From contig DLOQ01000111.1 in assembly GCA_002479655.1 (NCBI GenBank), positions 10,302 through 38,387 on the forward strand: DNA of 28,086 nucleotides. The letters are read 5' to 3'. Of this stretch, positions 9,790 to 17,409 are shown one piece after another (position 1 is the stretch's first letter; the number at the start of each line of letters is the position of its first letter). Made by a program: the position numbers and the translations under genes. This DNA comes from Lachnospiraceae bacterium UBA7480. Its GTDB lineage: Bacteria; Bacillota; Clostridia; Lachnospirales; Lachnospiraceae. The notes under the pieces were generated by a model. It ran no database searches and had not been told where the DNA came from. It saw nothing but the letters and a program-made list of their open reading frames with translations.

Positions 9790-10774
9790 TTCTCTTTATG
9801 TAAGACAAGCTTTTGTATTTAGATTTACTAATGCTATCCTTTATATACATCTCCGAATTTTCAATTCTTACGAATTTTTTATTTTTCAGTATACACGCAG
9901 CCATATACATGACGCTGCAGGCTTGTATTGCTGCAGTTTCTCCGGAATAATTTTCTCTAAAAATATGTGTACGAATACTTTTTATGCCGGTAATTAACTT
10001 ACAATATTCTTCCGGATTATTATTTCCTCTTGATATGATACATGCCGCCATGGAGATTGTATCTAACAAAGCATCCTCTGGTGTGCAATTATTCCCTCTA
10101 TAACCAATCTCAGACACAACAGTTTTCATATAAGATTCATAAATATCTTGAAAATTACTACATTCCTCTATCAGTGTGGACACATCATATAGCTGTTTGA
10201 TTATTTCCAGTTCCTTCTTTTCATCAAAAGGAATTCCTGTGGTATGAGGTGCAAATGCCGTCAGCTTATCTCCCAAAATGCAATCGATACTTGGAATCCT
10301 CACCGGCAAATACGGCTCTTCCGTTAATAAGAATTCGTTTTGAATTGGTTTCTCTATCAACTCATTATAATGATTTTCCTCAAAAAGAACATCTAACAGA
10401 ATATAAAACCGACTCTTATTTACCGGTGAATCATAATAAAATTTAAAATGCCTCTTTTCAATTTGATTTTTGCCAATTCTGCTCTGCTCCTCCACTTCTT
10501 CAAATGGGAATATTTTTGATGCCTCCTGAATATAATTCATAATATCTGTTCCCGGCTCTACAATAATATCAATATCCGTAGATAATCTTCGGGGCGATTT
10601 CAAAAGCAACATTAAACAAGTACCACCCTTAAAAATAAATGGCATATTTACCCGTACTAATGATTCTAATAATCCAAAAGCATACACAGTACGCTCCAAA
10701 ATAGCAGGATCGCACGAACTACCCTCCCGCACTCTATTGATATGCTCTATATTAAAATTCTCCGGTTTTAACAT
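9734..10774 (-). CDS. AbiEii/AbiGii-family nucleotidyltransferase toxin
   Basis: A 346-aa protein of the nucleotidyltransferase AbiEii/AbiGii toxin family (PF08843), the toxin of type IV abortive-infection systems. Visible motifs are FIFKGGTCLMLL (~42-53), the catalytic STDIDIIV (~63-70), and KLTAFAPHTTGIP (~168-180). Characterised relatives transfer nucleotides to target RNA or other molecules and cause growth arrest; the exact target here is unknown. It begins 2 bases after the stop of the antitoxin-like gene, with GGAG inside the end of that gene, so the two are co-translated. Codon use is AT-richer than in the surrounding genes. The 3' end overlaps the diguanylate cyclase gene by 56 bp, and no terminator is seen. 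Confidence 0.88.
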   Translation of the reverse strand: MLKPENFNIEHINRVREGSSCDPAILERTVYAFGLLESLVRVNMPFIFKGGTCLMLLLKSPRRLSTDIDIIVEPGTDIMNYIQEASKIFPFEEVEEQSRIGKNQIEKRHFKFYYDSPVNKSRFYILLDVLFEENHYNELIEKPIQNEFLLTEEPYLPVRIPSIDCILGDKLTAFAPHTTGIPFDEKKELEIIKQLYDVSTLIEECSNFQDIYESYMKTVVSEIGYRGNNCTPEDALLDTISMAACIISRGNNNPEEYCKLITGIKSIRTHIFRENYSGETAAIQACSVMYMAACILKNKKFVRIENSEMYIKDSISKSKYKSLSYIKRIKLEAYGYLVEAVRLLGE

Positions 10775-10776
10775 TT

Positions 10777-11532
10777 TTATTTCTCCATAGTCAGTTCTAT
10801 ACCTACTTCATCTATCAAAAAATGATATATCTCTTCTTTCTTATGCCTTCTGTTTGCATATCGGAAAAGTTTAACCTGATCAATATAATATTTATCAAAC
10901 ATCTCTGCTATCGCTTTTGCGTACTCTCCGATATGAACCATACTTCTCAATTTCTTATTTGCGAACAAATCCACAATCAATTTTTCCAATGACATATTAT
11001 ACTCATCCTGATTTCCCTTTGGAGCTTCAGATACCAACCTGTCAATAATTACCGTATCAGGTCCTGCATAACGGTATAACTCTTTTTGATCCGGTCTGAG
11101 TAAAATATGTCCCTCATACTCATCGCTAAGCTCTGTATAGACAAATTCACAACCCATACGCTCCACTTCCACAAATATCTTGTTTTGCGCAATCTGATGA
11201 TTCCAAAACTCATTTAACCACCTTAATTCCCATATACAGTAATCTAAAAGAGGATATTTTTCCTGCATCCAATTTACAATCATCTGTGCTTCTTCAGAAT
11301 ACGAATTTTTATAAACATTTTTAACAACATTTAAATTCCTTTTTTGATATTGATTTCTTCCTACTCTTACTATCTCACCCTCTTTTAACAATTTTTCCAA
11401 TAAATTGCGCAGTAATGTTTCCTTAAAATCTGTAGAGATCTCAGTGGCAATATTTGATAAATCTTTTCTGGAAAAAATAGTATCTTCAGGTATTCTATTT
11501 ACTACTTCTGTCTGCATCTTTATATAATTCAT
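10777..11532 (-). CDS. AbiEi-like antitoxin / autoregulator (DUF6577-like)
   Basis: Probable antitoxin of the AbiE pair, 251 aa. Residues ~10-65 form a winged-helix-like N-terminal domain (IFSRKDLSNIA, then LLEKLLKEGEIVRVGRNQY), the usual start of AbiEi-type proteins that bind their own promoter. The rest (MIVNWMQEKYPLLDYCIWEL, EVERMGCEFVYTEL, LEKLIVDLFANKKL) matches the AbiEi C-terminal region in layout; DUF6577 is my best recollection of the family. The ATG at 11532 is chosen because GAGGTG lies 6 bases upstream; an upstream ATG at 11550 falls inside an operator-like repeat. It is the first gene of the operon, with the toxin following 2 bases later. Confidence 0.82.
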   Translation of the reverse strand: MNYIKMQTEVVNRIPEDTIFSRKDLSNIATEISTDFKETLLRNLLEKLLKEGEIVRVGRNQYQKRNLNVVKNVYKNSYSEEAQMIVNWMQEKYPLLDYCIWELRWLNEFWNHQIAQNKIFVEVERMGCEFVYTELSDEYEGHILLRPDQKELYRYAGPDTVIIDRLVSEAPKGNQDEYNMSLEKLIVDLFANKKLRSMVHIGEYAKAIAEMFDKYYIDQVKLFRYANRRHKKEEIYHFLIDEVGIELTMEK

Positions 11533-11544
11533 ACTGTTCACCTC

Positions 11545-11652
11545 AACCATATTGGCACTTTTTTTCTATTTGGGTTGAAACAAATATATCATAAAATTTT
11601 TTTGTTTGCAATAACCATATCGGCAATTTTTTGTTTTTTTGCCGATATGGTT
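11545..11652 (-). promoter_or_regulatory. AbiE promoter with three operator-like repeats
   Basis: The minus-strand promoter is TTGCAA (11606-11611), a 17-base spacer, and TATATT (11583-11588). Three copies of one 14-mer surround it. AACCATATCGGCAA at 11613-11626 and its exact inverse at 11639-11652 lie just upstream of the -35, 12 bases apart. A variant, AACCATATTGGCAC, lies at 11545-11558 between the -10 and the start codon. AbiEi proteins are known to repress their own promoters through inverted repeats, so these are the likely binding sites. Confidence 0.7.
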
Positions 11653-11690
11653 AAATAAGTGTAAACGCTTAAAATAAGCGTAAACGCTTA
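11653..11690. repeat. Tandem 19-bp repeat with internal hairpin
   Basis: Two adjacent units, AAATAAGTGTAAACGCTTA (11653-11671) and AAATAAGCGTAAACGCTTA (11672-11690), differ at one base. Each folds as TAAGYG-TAAA-CGCTTA. They begin directly after the last operator-like repeat of the AbiE promoter. Function unknown. Confidence 0.8.
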
Positions 11691-11693
11691 TTA

Positions 11694-11712
11694 CAAATTG
11701 CTTCGCAATTTG
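11694..11712. repeat. Short perfect hairpin with TTC loop
   Basis: CAAATTGC (11694-11701), loop TTC, GCAATTTG (11705-11712). The same stem-TTC-stem form recurs at 16199-16213 and 16247-16257, so it may belong to a dispersed small palindromic family in this genome. Confidence 0.7.
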
Positions 11713-11764
11713 AATTATGCGCAATTTTGGTTAAATTATTTTACGGCTATTAAATGAATAAGGC

Positions 11765-11780
11765 CGTGTATTTCTACACG
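11765..11780 (-). terminator. Possible weak terminator after the sirtuin gene
   Basis: CGTGTA-TTTC-TACACG hairpin 33 bases past the sirtuin stop on the minus strand, followed by a T-rich but broken run. It is the only candidate for ending the kinase-sirtuin transcript before the AbiE promoter. Confidence 0.35.
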
Positions 11781-11812
11781 ATCCTCGCAATCAATAGTAT
11801 GTTTTTGTCCCG

Positions 11813-12658
11813 CTATAAAAGCTGCTGCAGAATCGTTCCGATATCCCCATCAATGCAGACAGCCCGTTCCTTGATCTCGTCAGGACACGCTGCTTCTCCC
11901 ATATTCAGGCAGGCATAGAACGCTTTCCTGTTCTTGGCTGTCATCTGCCAGAACGGATATTTAATGATGCCCGGAGTGTTATAACCAACCCCAAGTTCCA
12001 AAAACAAGATCCTCGCATCCTTCTTTGCATGCAGAAACTCTTTATACCGTTCTGCTGCCGCATGCCATCCCTGATCCTCTACGAAACTTCCGTCAGCACG
12101 CAGATTCGTGGTCAGCGGTTTCCCACAGTGCGGACACATCGGCAGAAGCTCCTCCGGTATCCGCATATCTTTTTGATTTTCCATCATCTCACGGACGATA
12201 TCCTCATTTTCAAATGTCTCCTGACGGCACGGCTCACTGCACTGGAATAAGCCATAATCTCCCTGCGTATAAAACAATCGTTTCTTATCAAACCCTGCTT
12301 TCTGGAAACAATGGTCTACATTTGTAGTGATGACAAAATAATCCTTATCCTTTACCAGTTCATACAATTCCTGATATACCGGCTTCGGCGCATCCATATA
12401 CCGGTTGACATAGATGTACCGGCTCCAATATGCCCAATATTCTTCCGGTGTCTGATATGGATAAAACCCACCCGTATACATATCATGAAAATCATACTTT
12501 TCTTCAAAATCCGAAAAATACTGCCGGAAACGCTCTCCGGTATATACAAATCCCGCCGATGTGGAAAGTCCCGCACCCGCACCGATCACCACTGCGTCAG
12601 CAGCCTTTAATTCTTCCTTCAGCCTTTCTATTTTTGATGAATCGCTTTTTGAAACCAT
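11813..12658 (-). CDS. Sir2 family protein, class M-like (SirTM)
   Basis: A 281-aa NAD-dependent sirtuin fold protein. The NAD-binding motif GAGAGLSTSAG is at 26-36, TTNVDH with N113 follows, and a zinc ribbon is formed by FQC, EPC and MCPHC cysteines. Where classical sirtuins have the catalytic His (as in LHG), this protein has Q132 in TQGDYG. That substitution and the overall pattern match class M sirtuins, reported to act as protein ADP-ribosyltransferases and usually encoded with a macrodomain hydrolase, GcvH-like and LplA-like partners. None of these partners is in the window. GGGGAAGG precedes the ATG by 6 bases. It starts 38 bp after the stop of the hybrid kinase on the same strand and may be co-transcribed. 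Activity as deacetylase is doubtful; ADP-ribosyl transfer is inferred. Confidence 0.85.
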   Translation of the reverse strand: MVSKSDSSKIERLKEELKAADAVVIGAGAGLSTSAGFVYTGERFRQYFSDFEEKYDFHDMYTGGFYPYQTPEEYWAYWSRYIYVNRYMDAPKPVYQELYELVKDKDYFVITTNVDHCFQKAGFDKKRLFYTQGDYGLFQCSEPCRQETFENEDIVREMMENQKDMRIPEELLPMCPHCGKPLTTNLRADGSFVEDQGWHAAAERYKEFLHAKKDARILFLELGVGYNTPGIIKYPFWQMTAKNRKAFYACLNMGEAACPDEIKERAVCIDGDIGTILQQLL

Positions 12659-12696
12659 TGAATACCTTCCCCGCTTTGCCGTTGTGCTTCCTTATT

Positions 12697-15600
12697 TTAC
12701 TTAAGAAATTTTTTAAGCACAGACATAAATACATTCATATCGAGAGGTTTCGCAATATGGGCGTTCATTCCGTTCGTCAATGCCGCCTCCTTATCCTCTT
12801 CCAATGCATTGGCAGTCATAGCTATGATAGGCAGATTTTTCACATCATTTCTCGGAAGTCTGCGGATGGTTCTGGTAGCTTCATAACCATCCATGGTCGG
12901 CATCTGTACATCCATCAGGATCGCATCATAATAATTTTCTTCCGCCTTCTCCATGATGACTACCGCGTCTGTCCCATCCGGCGCTGTATCCACAATGAAA
13001 CCTGCCTCTTCCAAAATCGCCTCCGCGATCTCGCGGTTTAATTCATTATCCTCCACCAGAAGGATGCGCTTTCCTTCAAAATGGGCAAGCGTCCACTCCG
13101 GAGCTTCCTTCCCATTTTCCTGTAGATCATTAGCGGCAAGCAAAACCATCTTCAAATCGGACATAAACAGAGGCTTAGCGCAGAACGCGGTAACCCCTGC
13201 GGCCCTTGCTTCATCCTCAATATCCGTCCATTCATATGCAGTCAGGATGATGATAGCCGCTTCATCGCCGATCACTTTTCGGATCTGTCTGGCAGTTTCC
13301 ACTCCGCTGAGACCCGGCATCTGCCAGTCAATAATAAACGTATGATAGGAATCCCCCTCCTCATAGGCGCCCTTTGCGCGATAAACCGCTTCTTTGCCTG
13401 AAGTCGTCCACTCGGAACGCAGACCGATCTGTTTTAACATCTTGCTTACACTGTCGCAGACATTGAAATCATCATCCACAACAAGCGCGCGCAATCCTTC
13501 CAGTTCCTTGATCTGTGCCGCATTCTTTTCCGTATCCTGTAGTTTTAATTCCAGCTCTACCGTAAATGTAGTGCCCTGCCCCAGCTCGCTCTCAACGTTA
13601 ATGGTGCCGTTCATCATCTCTACGATATTTTTGGTAATGGCCATGCCCAGACCTGTTCCCTGGATACCGCTCTGCGTTACCGTTGATTCCCGTTCAAAGG
13701 GTTCAAAGATATGTTCCACAAAATCCGGGGACATTCCTATGCCATTGTCTTTAATAATAAACGTATAATCGCCGTATCCGTGCCGATAGGTGGTCTTTTG
13801 TATGATCCAGAAGGAAACCATGCCTCCGGCGGGCGTATATTTCACCGCATTGCTTAACAGATTGATAAATACCTGACTTAACTTCAACGGATCCGCAATG
13901 ACATCTTCGTTGGTAACATCAAAGGTATCGATAAACAATTCCAGTTGTTTTGCCTTGATCTGGGGCTGGATAATATTTACCAGATTATGCATCTGTTCAG
14001 AAATATTACACTCCTGCTCTTTGATCTGCACTTTTCCGCTCTCGATCCTGCTCATATCAAGAATATCGTTGATCAGGCTGAGAAGGTGGTTGCCGGACGA
14101 AAGAACCTTTTGCAGACAGTCCAATACCTGTTCCTTATTGTCAATATGGCTGACGGCAATGGTCGAAAAACCTATGATGGCATTCATAGGGGTACGGATA
14201 TCATGGGACATATTAGACAAAAATGTCGTCTTAGCCTTATTTGCATGCTGCGCCTGCATCAATGCATCCTGTAGAGCCAGAGTCTGCTCCCTCTGTTTCT
14301 TGACCTGTTCCGTGATATCTCTTGAGATCACCATAACCATAATATCGTCTGTCGTTTCATCCCTTGTCATAATAAAGGACTGACGCACGCACATCTGATC
14401 CTGTCCGGAATTTCCTTGCCAATACTCAGCTACAACTTCTCTGATGCCCTGATCAAAGCAATTGTTCAGATTTTCTATATTTAAAGTTTCAGAATACTCT
14501 TTTATGGATTCCTCCAAAACAAATTGTTTCCATTTTTCAAAATATTCTGAGATCTTACACGGCGCTGTCAATCCCACCCGTTCAAGGAGTGATATTTTCT
14601 GTCCGTTTGTTGTCCTGATAATATTCTGCTCAATAAGATCTTTGGTCAGGTTAAACTCAAAGCTGCATAAGGAATTGGACATGAGCGCTATCTGATACTG
14701 TCTTTCCTTACGGTTTGCAAGCGCCCTTTCCGCCTGAAGACGCAGTTCTTTTTGCTTCAGCTCCGTAACATTCTGACGTATAAACAAAACCTTGGAAGCG
14801 GTATTATCTTTTCTTTCCAGACAGATAATATTCACATGCTCCCATTCATCGTGCCCATCTTTTATCACGCAGCTTTCGAACCGCAGATCGTTTTGTTTTG
14901 ACATAGCTGTGACAATGGAATCTTTATCTATAAAATCAATAAGCTCCTGACGGCTGCTTTCTTCCACATAACTTGCCAGATAATCCACAAGATCCTGATA
15001 ATTTCCGCTTTCTTCGATTTCCGTACCCTCAGGTTTTGTCCCCGCCAGATACTGATAAGTGTCCTCCTCAAAATCAACCATGGCAAATCTTGTAAACAGC
15101 GTATTGACGCCGCTGATAATATATCCCATCTCCCGATTTTCTTTCTCCAGCTCTTTCTGATTGCGTCTGGTACGAATCAGAATAAAAATAATGTAGGCAG
15201 CAAACAAAATGATAAGCATGAGTTCCAGCTGGATCCCCACCAGATTTTCTTCCGTGATCATTCTCTGTGTAACATTTTGGGGGAATGTCTGCACGAAAAC
15301 ATAAGCGTTTTTCGGCAGATATGTGATACAGATATTATCTGTCTTACTGGAGGATTCACATGTAAAAGCGCCCTCTCCGCCATTTTCAAAAACCTGATAG
15401 ACCTGACTTGCAACATCCTGATCAATCACGCCTGTTTCCTTCAGCATGTCAAGAAGATGTCCTTCATAGTTCGTACCGTCAGAACTGGCAATGATCCTGC
15501 CGTCCGGCGTACACAAAAATACCTGTGCCTCCTCCCCAAAATATGTGGTACTCAGCATACTTCTCAAATATTCCTCAGCAAGAAAAGCGCCGCGCAGCAC

Positions 15601-16083
15601 TCCGATGATCTCTCCCTCAAAGCGAACCGACGCATAAAAGCATACCATGGTCTCATCAAAAAAATAGGAATCAAATACAATTTCAATGCTGCTGTTTCCA
15701 CGGATACCATTATTGTAGTAGTCGCGCCCCGCTGCTTCGAAGATCCGTCCATCGGAAGCATAGTCCGCACCGTCAATATCCGTATACAAAATAGCGTCAA
15801 ACTGAGAGTTTTCTTCCATCTGTTTAAGCATCTGTGCCGTAACCGCAGGCTCATCCAGACCTTCTCCCAAAAAGTATGCATAGGCTTTGATATGGCTCAA
15901 AGCATTATTCAATTCCTCATCAATCTGCTCAGACTTCAACTGTGCAGCGTCCGCCGCATAATCCCTGTTCTGCTCCTCTGTCCGTCTGCTGTTCTGTTCC
16001 GTAAACCAGAAAAACAAAAGGATCATGGCTGTTAAAAGAAAAAATGCATATATGATCTCTTGTAACGACTTTTGCTTTTTCAT
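12697..16083 (-). CDS. Hybrid sensor histidine kinase with two receiver domains
   Basis: A 1128-aa membrane-bound phosphorelay protein. Order: TM1 ~10-26, extracellular sensor ~27-283 (dCache-like, with DYYNNG and a second repeat), TM2 ~284-304, two PAS-like regions (~320-600), coiled linker, HisKA with phospho-acceptor H627 in NMSHDIRTP, HATPase with N box (NLLSNAVKYTP), DNGIGM and GTGLGMAI, then two receivers: REC1 with VVDDD and D919 in IIDWQMPG, REC2 with LVEDNE and D1058 in LMDVQMPTMDGY. No HPt or output domain is present, so phosphate must pass to a separate HPt/regulator or be used for protein contacts. The ATG at 16083 is chosen for AGGAG 8-9 bases upstream; an in-frame ORF extends to 16194 without a ribosome site. 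The ligand is unknown. The sirtuin gene follows closely. Confidence 0.93.
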   Translation of the reverse strand: MKKQKSLQEIIYAFFLLTAMILLFFWFTEQNSRRTEEQNRDYAADAAQLKSEQIDEELNNALSHIKAYAYFLGEGLDEPAVTAQMLKQMEENSQFDAILYTDIDGADYASDGRIFEAAGRDYYNNGIRGNSSIEIVFDSYFFDETMVCFYASVRFEGEIIGVLRGAFLAEEYLRSMLSTTYFGEEAQVFLCTPDGRIIASSDGTNYEGHLLDMLKETGVIDQDVASQVYQVFENGGEGAFTCESSSKTDNICITYLPKNAYVFVQTFPQNVTQRMITEENLVGIQLELMLIILFAAYIIFILIRTRRNQKELEKENREMGYIISGVNTLFTRFAMVDFEEDTYQYLAGTKPEGTEIEESGNYQDLVDYLASYVEESSRQELIDFIDKDSIVTAMSKQNDLRFESCVIKDGHDEWEHVNIICLERKDNTASKVLFIRQNVTELKQKELRLQAERALANRKERQYQIALMSNSLCSFEFNLTKDLIEQNIIRTTNGQKISLLERVGLTAPCKISEYFEKWKQFVLEESIKEYSETLNIENLNNCFDQGIREVVAEYWQGNSGQDQMCVRQSFIMTRDETTDDIMVMVISRDITEQVKKQREQTLALQDALMQAQHANKAKTTFLSNMSHDIRTPMNAIIGFSTIAVSHIDNKEQVLDCLQKVLSSGNHLLSLINDILDMSRIESGKVQIKEQECNISEQMHNLVNIIQPQIKAKQLELFIDTFDVTNEDVIADPLKLSQVFINLLSNAVKYTPAGGMVSFWIIQKTTYRHGYGDYTFIIKDNGIGMSPDFVEHIFEPFERESTVTQSGIQGTGLGMAITKNIVEMMNGTINVESELGQGTTFTVELELKLQDTEKNAAQIKELEGLRALVVDDDFNVCDSVSKMLKQIGLRSEWTTSGKEAVYRAKGAYEEGDSYHTFIIDWQMPGLSGVETARQIRKVIGDEAAIIILTAYEWTDIEDEARAAGVTAFCAKPLFMSDLKMVLLAANDLQENGKEAPEWTLAHFEGKRILLVEDNELNREIAEAILEEAGFIVDTAPDGTDAVVIMEKAEENYYDAILMDVQMPTMDGYEATRTIRRLPRNDVKNLPIIAMTANALEEDKEAALTNGMNAHIAKPLDMNVFMSVLKKFLK

Positions 16084-16186
16084 ATTTGGTTTCTCCTGCA
16101 TTTTCTGACTTATATTAATAATATCATTTCTTATACTATGTACTCGGCGCAGTATAATATCTGTCGATATTTTGCCATATCCGCAA

Positions 16187-16273
16187 TGCATCATTCGAAA
16201 AACCTTCGGTTTTCCAAATTAATACCATGTGCTATGCACATGGTATGGGCTTCGCCCTATTCACTGCATCATT
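16187..16273. repeat. Cluster of three short hairpins flanked by 9-bp direct repeats
   Basis: Within the 353-base gap upstream of the kinase start: AAAACC-TTC-GGTTTT (16199-16213), an 11-bp perfect stem ATACCATGTGC/GCACATGGTAT with loop TAT (16222-16246), and GGGC-TTC-GCCC (16247-16257). TGCATCATT occurs on both sides, at 16187-16195 and 16265-16273. This has the look of a small REP/MITE-like palindromic element with a target duplication, although the direct repeat could be chance. No gene is seen here, and no convincing kinase promoter was located (only TATACT-like AT boxes near 16150-16160). Confidence 0.6.
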
Positions 16274-16350
16274 GCTTTCGCGTATATTATATAACATTAA
16301 TCCGTCGGATGGAATAGGTTTTCTGAAAATCTTACCGTTCGGAAACACAA

Positions 16351-16406
16351 TTTAAAAAACATATTTCGGCTAATTTATAATTTTTTTTAAAATCAGCCGA
16401 AATATG
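16351..16406 (-). terminator. Terminator of the DUF3791/DUF3990 operon
   Basis: CATATTTCGGCT (16360-16371) and AGCCGAAATATG (16395-16406) form a perfect 12-bp stem with a 23-base AT-rich loop. On the minus strand it is followed by TTTTTT (16354-16359), about 30 bases past the stop of the last DUF3791 gene. Confidence 0.75.
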
Positions 16407-16436
16407 CTTTATCATTACAATTTCTATTTTTAAACT

Positions 16437-16655
16437 TTATAAATTTATTTCTGTTTCAAGCAGCATCTGAACTAACACCTTATAATCCAAATACTGTATA
16501 CCATTTTCCCCAAGATAGATTTTATCAGACAGCTTGCTGCTATAGTATAAATCCATAGCCTTTTCATAGGAAAAATCACACTTTTCTGCTAAATATGCTA
16601 TGATCCGTTCTTCAAGATTCTCCAGATAAACGCTTTCTATTGTTTCTTCCTTCAT
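16437..16655 (-). CDS. DUF3791-like protein (second copy)
   Basis: A 72-aa acidic helical protein (EERIIAYLAEKCDFSYEKAM, then DLYYSSKLSD and IQYLDYKVLVQMLLE) that fits the DUF3791 family. DUF3791 genes commonly sit beside DUF3990 and are likely the antitoxin or immunity partner; this is inference from context. Its ATG overlaps the DUF3990 stop by 4 bp (16652-16655), so translation is coupled. It ends just before a strong terminator. It is clearly diverged from the other DUF3791-like gene at 17137. Confidence 0.8.
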   Translation of the reverse strand: MKEETIESVYLENLEERIIAYLAEKCDFSYEKAMDLYYSSKLSDKIYLGENGIQYLDYKVLVQMLLETEINL

Positions 16656-17140
16656 ATTTTCGTTACCTCATAAAATGATTCATAGTGTAATAGCTGATCT
16701 ATTGCTTTTTGACTTATAAATGCGATTTGATCATAATTAGAATACACTTTTATTTCTTCCAAAGCTCTTTTTTTATCCCAAATGCCGGAATGATACATAT
16801 CCACAACTCTAAATACCTTATCATCCGCCACTTTTCCTTTAATCAAATCGTATTGCAGATAATCCTTTTCTTCATCACGGCATCTGCATACAAAATCGAT
16901 CCACTCCGTTAAATCTTCCTCAAAAAATTTACAATTTAAACCGTCTAAGTTCTCTGCCATATTGTAAACGGTTACGATTGCTTTGTCTCCACCGTAAATG
17001 TCCGCCTTTCTCCTTGCCCATCTCTCAGCCTGTTCCTTTACTGTTGTCACATAAAAACCCTTTCCAAAATCCAACGGTCGAAAAGAATGTTTTGTATCAG
17101 GATCATCTACAATCATATTTGAACCATGATAAACAATCAT
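16652..17140 (-). CDS. DUF3990 protein, ADP-ribosyltransferase-like
   Basis: A 162-aa protein of the DUF3990 family. The N-terminus has YHGS (H5), followed by RPLDFGKGFYVTT (Y30) and QAERWARRKA, the sequence pattern of the first two conserved motifs of the H-Y-E type ADP-ribosyltransferase fold; YDLIKGKVADDKVF (~98-112) is typical of the family's third region. The probable role is modification of a cellular target with NAD as donor, that is, a toxin held in check by the flanking DUF3791 proteins. Catalysis and target are inferred, not shown. It overlaps both neighbours by 4 bp (ATGA junctions). AT-rich coding sequence compared with the kinase and flagellar genes. Confidence 0.85.
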   Translation of the reverse strand: MIVYHGSNMIVDDPDTKHSFRPLDFGKGFYVTTVKEQAERWARRKADIYGGDKAIVTVYNMAENLDGLNCKFFEEDLTEWIDFVCRCRDEEKDYLQYDLIKGKVADDKVFRVVDMYHSGIWDKKRALEEIKVYSNYDQIAFISQKAIDQLLHYESFYEVTKI

Positions 17141-17352
17141 AAAGATATCCCCCTTACATTTAGATATTCCTTGATATCTTCAACAATATACTGCGCGCTT
17201 TGCGTGTGAAGGATCTCGTAATTCGGCACCAAAAATCCCATAATGCAATTTGTATTTTTCAAATTTTTATATACTACAGAAGGATTTTGTTTCCAATGAT
17301 CTGCACATTTATGAATCATATATATAACAAAAGAAAATGTATCTTTATTCAT
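17137..17352 (-). CDS. DUF3791-like protein (first copy)
   Basis: A 71-aa protein (FVIYMIHKCADHWKQNPSVV, then YKNLKNTNCIMGFLVPNYEI and QSAQYIVEDIKEYLNVRG) fitting the DUF3791 family, proposed antitoxin or immunity partner of DUF3990. AAGGAG lies about 9 bases before the ATG at 17352. The stop overlaps the DUF3990 start by 4 bp. It begins 57 bases after the NYN/PIN gene stop with no terminator between, so the four genes may form one transcript. Confidence 0.8.
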   Translation of the reverse strand: MNKDTFSFVIYMIHKCADHWKQNPSVVYKNLKNTNCIMGFLVPNYEILHTQSAQYIVEDIKEYLNVRGISL

Positions 17353-17409
17353 AGTTCCTTGCTCCTTCCATTGATTAAATAAAACAGCGTACCGATATCC
17401 GAGAACTTC

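Noticed and set aside
11653..11690. CRISPR-like array
   Set aside because: Only two adjacent 19-bp units with no spacers.
15277..16035. 252-aa open frame on the plus strand, antisense to the hybrid kinase
   Set aside because: Antisense to the sensor domain of a clear kinase; no ribosome site or domain.
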